Below are positions 62,862 through 64,000 of a stretch of DNA of 64,000 nt, in pieces. The notes under the pieces are model-generated. The model saw nothing but the letters and a program-made list of their open reading frames with translations. It was not told the DNA's origin and did not search any database. Position numbers and translations under genes: made by a program. Each line of letters opens with the position of its first letter. Position 1 is the first letter of the stretch. Source of the DNA: Phycisphaerae bacterium (GTDB lineage: Bacteria > Planctomycetota > Phycisphaerae > SM23-33). The stretch is from the NCBI GenBank assembly GCA_030745875.1, contig JASLNT010000016.1:62001-126000 (forward strand), written 5' to 3'.

Positions 62862-63797
62862 ATGCGAGTTGTATTCTGTGGAAGCGGAGATTTTGCGGTC
62901 CCGAGTTTTCGGGCGATTGTCGGCGGCGAGCACGAGCTTGTCGGCGTGCTGACCCAACCTGCGCGCAAAGCGGGCAGGGGGGGCAAGCTGCGCCACACTC
63001 CGATAGCCGCAGCAGCACGTGAATTATCCGTCGAGGCGGTGCCCTGTGAGGACATAAATTCCGACGAGTTCCTGGAGATGCTCAGGTCGATGCGTCCGGA
63101 TGTGACTGCGGTTGTCGACTTCGGGCAGATCATTCGCGCCGAGGCCCGCGGGATACCCTCCCTCGACACGATCAACCTGCACGGTTCTCTGCTTCCGGAG
63201 TTGCGGGGGGCGGCGCCGGTGAACTGGGCGATAATGCGAGGATACAAGACCACCGGAGTGACGACCTTTTCGCTGATCGGACCTGTCGACGCGGGGGCGA
63301 TGATCGCCCAGGAGGAAACCGAAATCGCACCCGGTGAACGGGCCGATGAACTCAAAGTCCGACTGGCCGACATGGGCTCCGAGGTTATGCGCGATACGCT
63401 GGATATGCTGGCCTCGGGCCAGGCCCAACGCGTAGAGCAGGATCACTCGCAAGCTACTTTCGCCCCAATTATGAAGAAGTCCGACGGTGTGATCGATTGG
63501 ACCGCCGCTGCTGAAGAAGTAACGAATCTTGTGCACGGAGCCTGGCCCTGGCCGGGCGGACAGGCGGTGCTCAAACGCAGCGACGGGAAAGACTATCCGC
63601 TTGTCATCGCCCGAGCGGAAGTCGCAGCGGGGGCTGCATCGCTGGCGCCCGGAATGTTTGACGATGAGTTGAGCGTCTCGACCGGATCGGGATGGATTCG
63701 CATACTGGAGCTCAAGCCCGCGGGCAAGCGATTGATGGCGTTCAAGGATTTCGCCAACGGTTATAGAATCGCCGCCGGCGACAGCTTTCTGACATAA
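62862..63797 (+). CDS. fmt: Methionyl-tRNA formyltransferase
   Basis: The protein has 311 aa, the usual length. The Rossmann-like formyltransferase domain starts RVVFCGSGDFAVPSFRAI. TINLHGSLLPELRGAAPVNWAI carries the catalytic Asn and His, and TTFSLIGPVDAGAMIAQ the catalytic Asp. A C-terminal OB-like domain starts at about 200 (FAPIMKKSDGVIDWTAAAEE) and fits tRNA binding. It transfers a formyl group from 10-formyl-THF to initiator Met-tRNA in the cytoplasm. The basic loop after GVLTQPARKAGRG is typical. The stop shares one base with the next start (TAATG), as in the common fmt-rsmB pair. Confidence 0.95.
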   Translation: MRVVFCGSGDFAVPSFRAIVGGEHELVGVLTQPARKAGRGGKLRHTPIAAAARELSVEAVPCEDINSDEFLEMLRSMRPDVTAVVDFGQIIRAEARGIPSLDTINLHGSLLPELRGAAPVNWAIMRGYKTTGVTTFSLIGPVDAGAMIAQEETEIAPGERADELKVRLADMGSEVMRDTLDMLASGQAQRVEQDHSQATFAPIMKKSDGVIDWTAAAEEVTNLVHGAWPWPGGQAVLKRSDGKDYPLVIARAEVAAGAASLAPGMFDDELSVSTGSGWIRILELKPAGKRLMAFKDFANGYRIAAGDSFLT

Positions 63798-64000
63798 TGG
63801 AACTGATGATGGGAGACACCGCCCCCGAAAAACTATCTCCACGCGCCGTTGCTCTGAGGGCGATACGAGATCGCGACGGCAATGTGATGGCGCATGTTGA
63901 TCGACTGGCTGGAGTAAGCGAGTTGCGGTCCGCCGACCGCGGATTGGCGATGGAACTGGCTGCGGGAGTAATCAAGAGACGCTCGACTCTGACCGCGATA
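63797..64000 (+). CDS. rsmB: Start of 16S rRNA m5C967 methyltransferase-like gene (NusB-like domain; 3' partial)
   Basis: Only 68 codons are visible before the window ends. ATG 63797 overlaps the fmt stop by one base; in-frame ATGs at 63806 and 63809 are alternatives. SPRAVALRAIRD and LRSADRGLAMELAAGVIKRR match the NusB-like N-terminal domain of Sun/RsmB proteins. fmt followed by rsmB is a frequent bacterial order, which supports the call. The catalytic methyltransferase domain lies outside the window, so a stand-alone NusB protein cannot be fully excluded. Confidence 0.75.
   Translation, partial: MELMMGDTAPEKLSPRAVALRAIRDRDGNVMAHVDRLAGVSELRSADRGLAMELAAGVIKRRSTLTAI

Overview
The window looks like chromosomal DNA of a Planctomycetota bacterium, most likely from or near the Phycisphaerae. 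This rests on gene content: an LEPR-XLL N-terminus on an exported protease, five intact Cys-type sulfatases plus one decayed one, Tat-exported Gfo/Idh/MocA oxidoreductases, DUF1080, ThuA and DUF1593/Sde0182-type proteins, PQQ-like beta-propellers, an HzsA-like cytochrome and a planctomycete-style ECF sigma/FecR pair. GC content is fairly high. No rRNA, tRNA, CRISPR array, transposase or phage gene was seen.

Left part (1-12.7 kb). A pentapeptide-repeat ion channel enters from the left edge. Next, on the minus strand, come a beta-helix glycoside hydrolase (GH28-like), a cupin lipoprotein and a GNAT acetyltransferase. From 5.4 kb a plus-strand catabolic operon encodes a LamG/nucleoside-hydrolase-like/Sde0182 protein, a Gfo/Idh/MocA oxidoreductase, two sulfatases and then a HIT-family protein.

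Signalling and envelope part (12.8-27.3 kb). It holds a very large secreted subtilisin with dockerin-like repeats, a GAF-SpoIIE phosphatase, and a four-gene minus-strand operon behind a near-consensus promoter. That operon encodes an outer-membrane barrel, a lipoprotein, a FecR-domain protein and a CHASE2 adenylate cyclase, and is the most system-like unit here. A giant DUF2339 membrane protein follows with its own promoter.

Second and third catabolic parts (27.5-56.2 kb). A plus-strand operon runs PQQ propeller, ThuA, sulfatase, HzsA-like cytochrome. It is followed by a DRE-TIM acyl transferase with a perfect terminator. A nearly gapless minus-strand block from about 56.2 to 36.8 kb then carries a TolB-like propeller, three Gfo/Idh/MocA proteins, a sulfatase, an ECF sigma factor with a FecR-type anti-sigma factor, two alpha/beta hydrolases, a triple-DUF1080 protein and two PQQ propellers fused to a methyltransferase-like domain. 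A deleted sulfatase remnant lies just beyond its end. Together these genes suggest export-based breakdown of sulfated, probably oxidised or otherwise modified, polysaccharides. The sigma/anti-sigma pair inside the block is a candidate controller.

Right part (56.2-64 kb). A BlaI-type repressor and an M56 peptidase form a two-gene operon. The peptidase carries about twelve copies of a short helical repeat. The operon has two perfect-armed operators 21 bp apart on a 17-bp-spaced promoter. A further sulfatase, a NupC-type nucleoside transporter, fmt and the start of rsmB complete the window. Where the stated start differs from the longest open frame, it was chosen from the Shine-Dalgarno sequence, signal peptide or promoter position.
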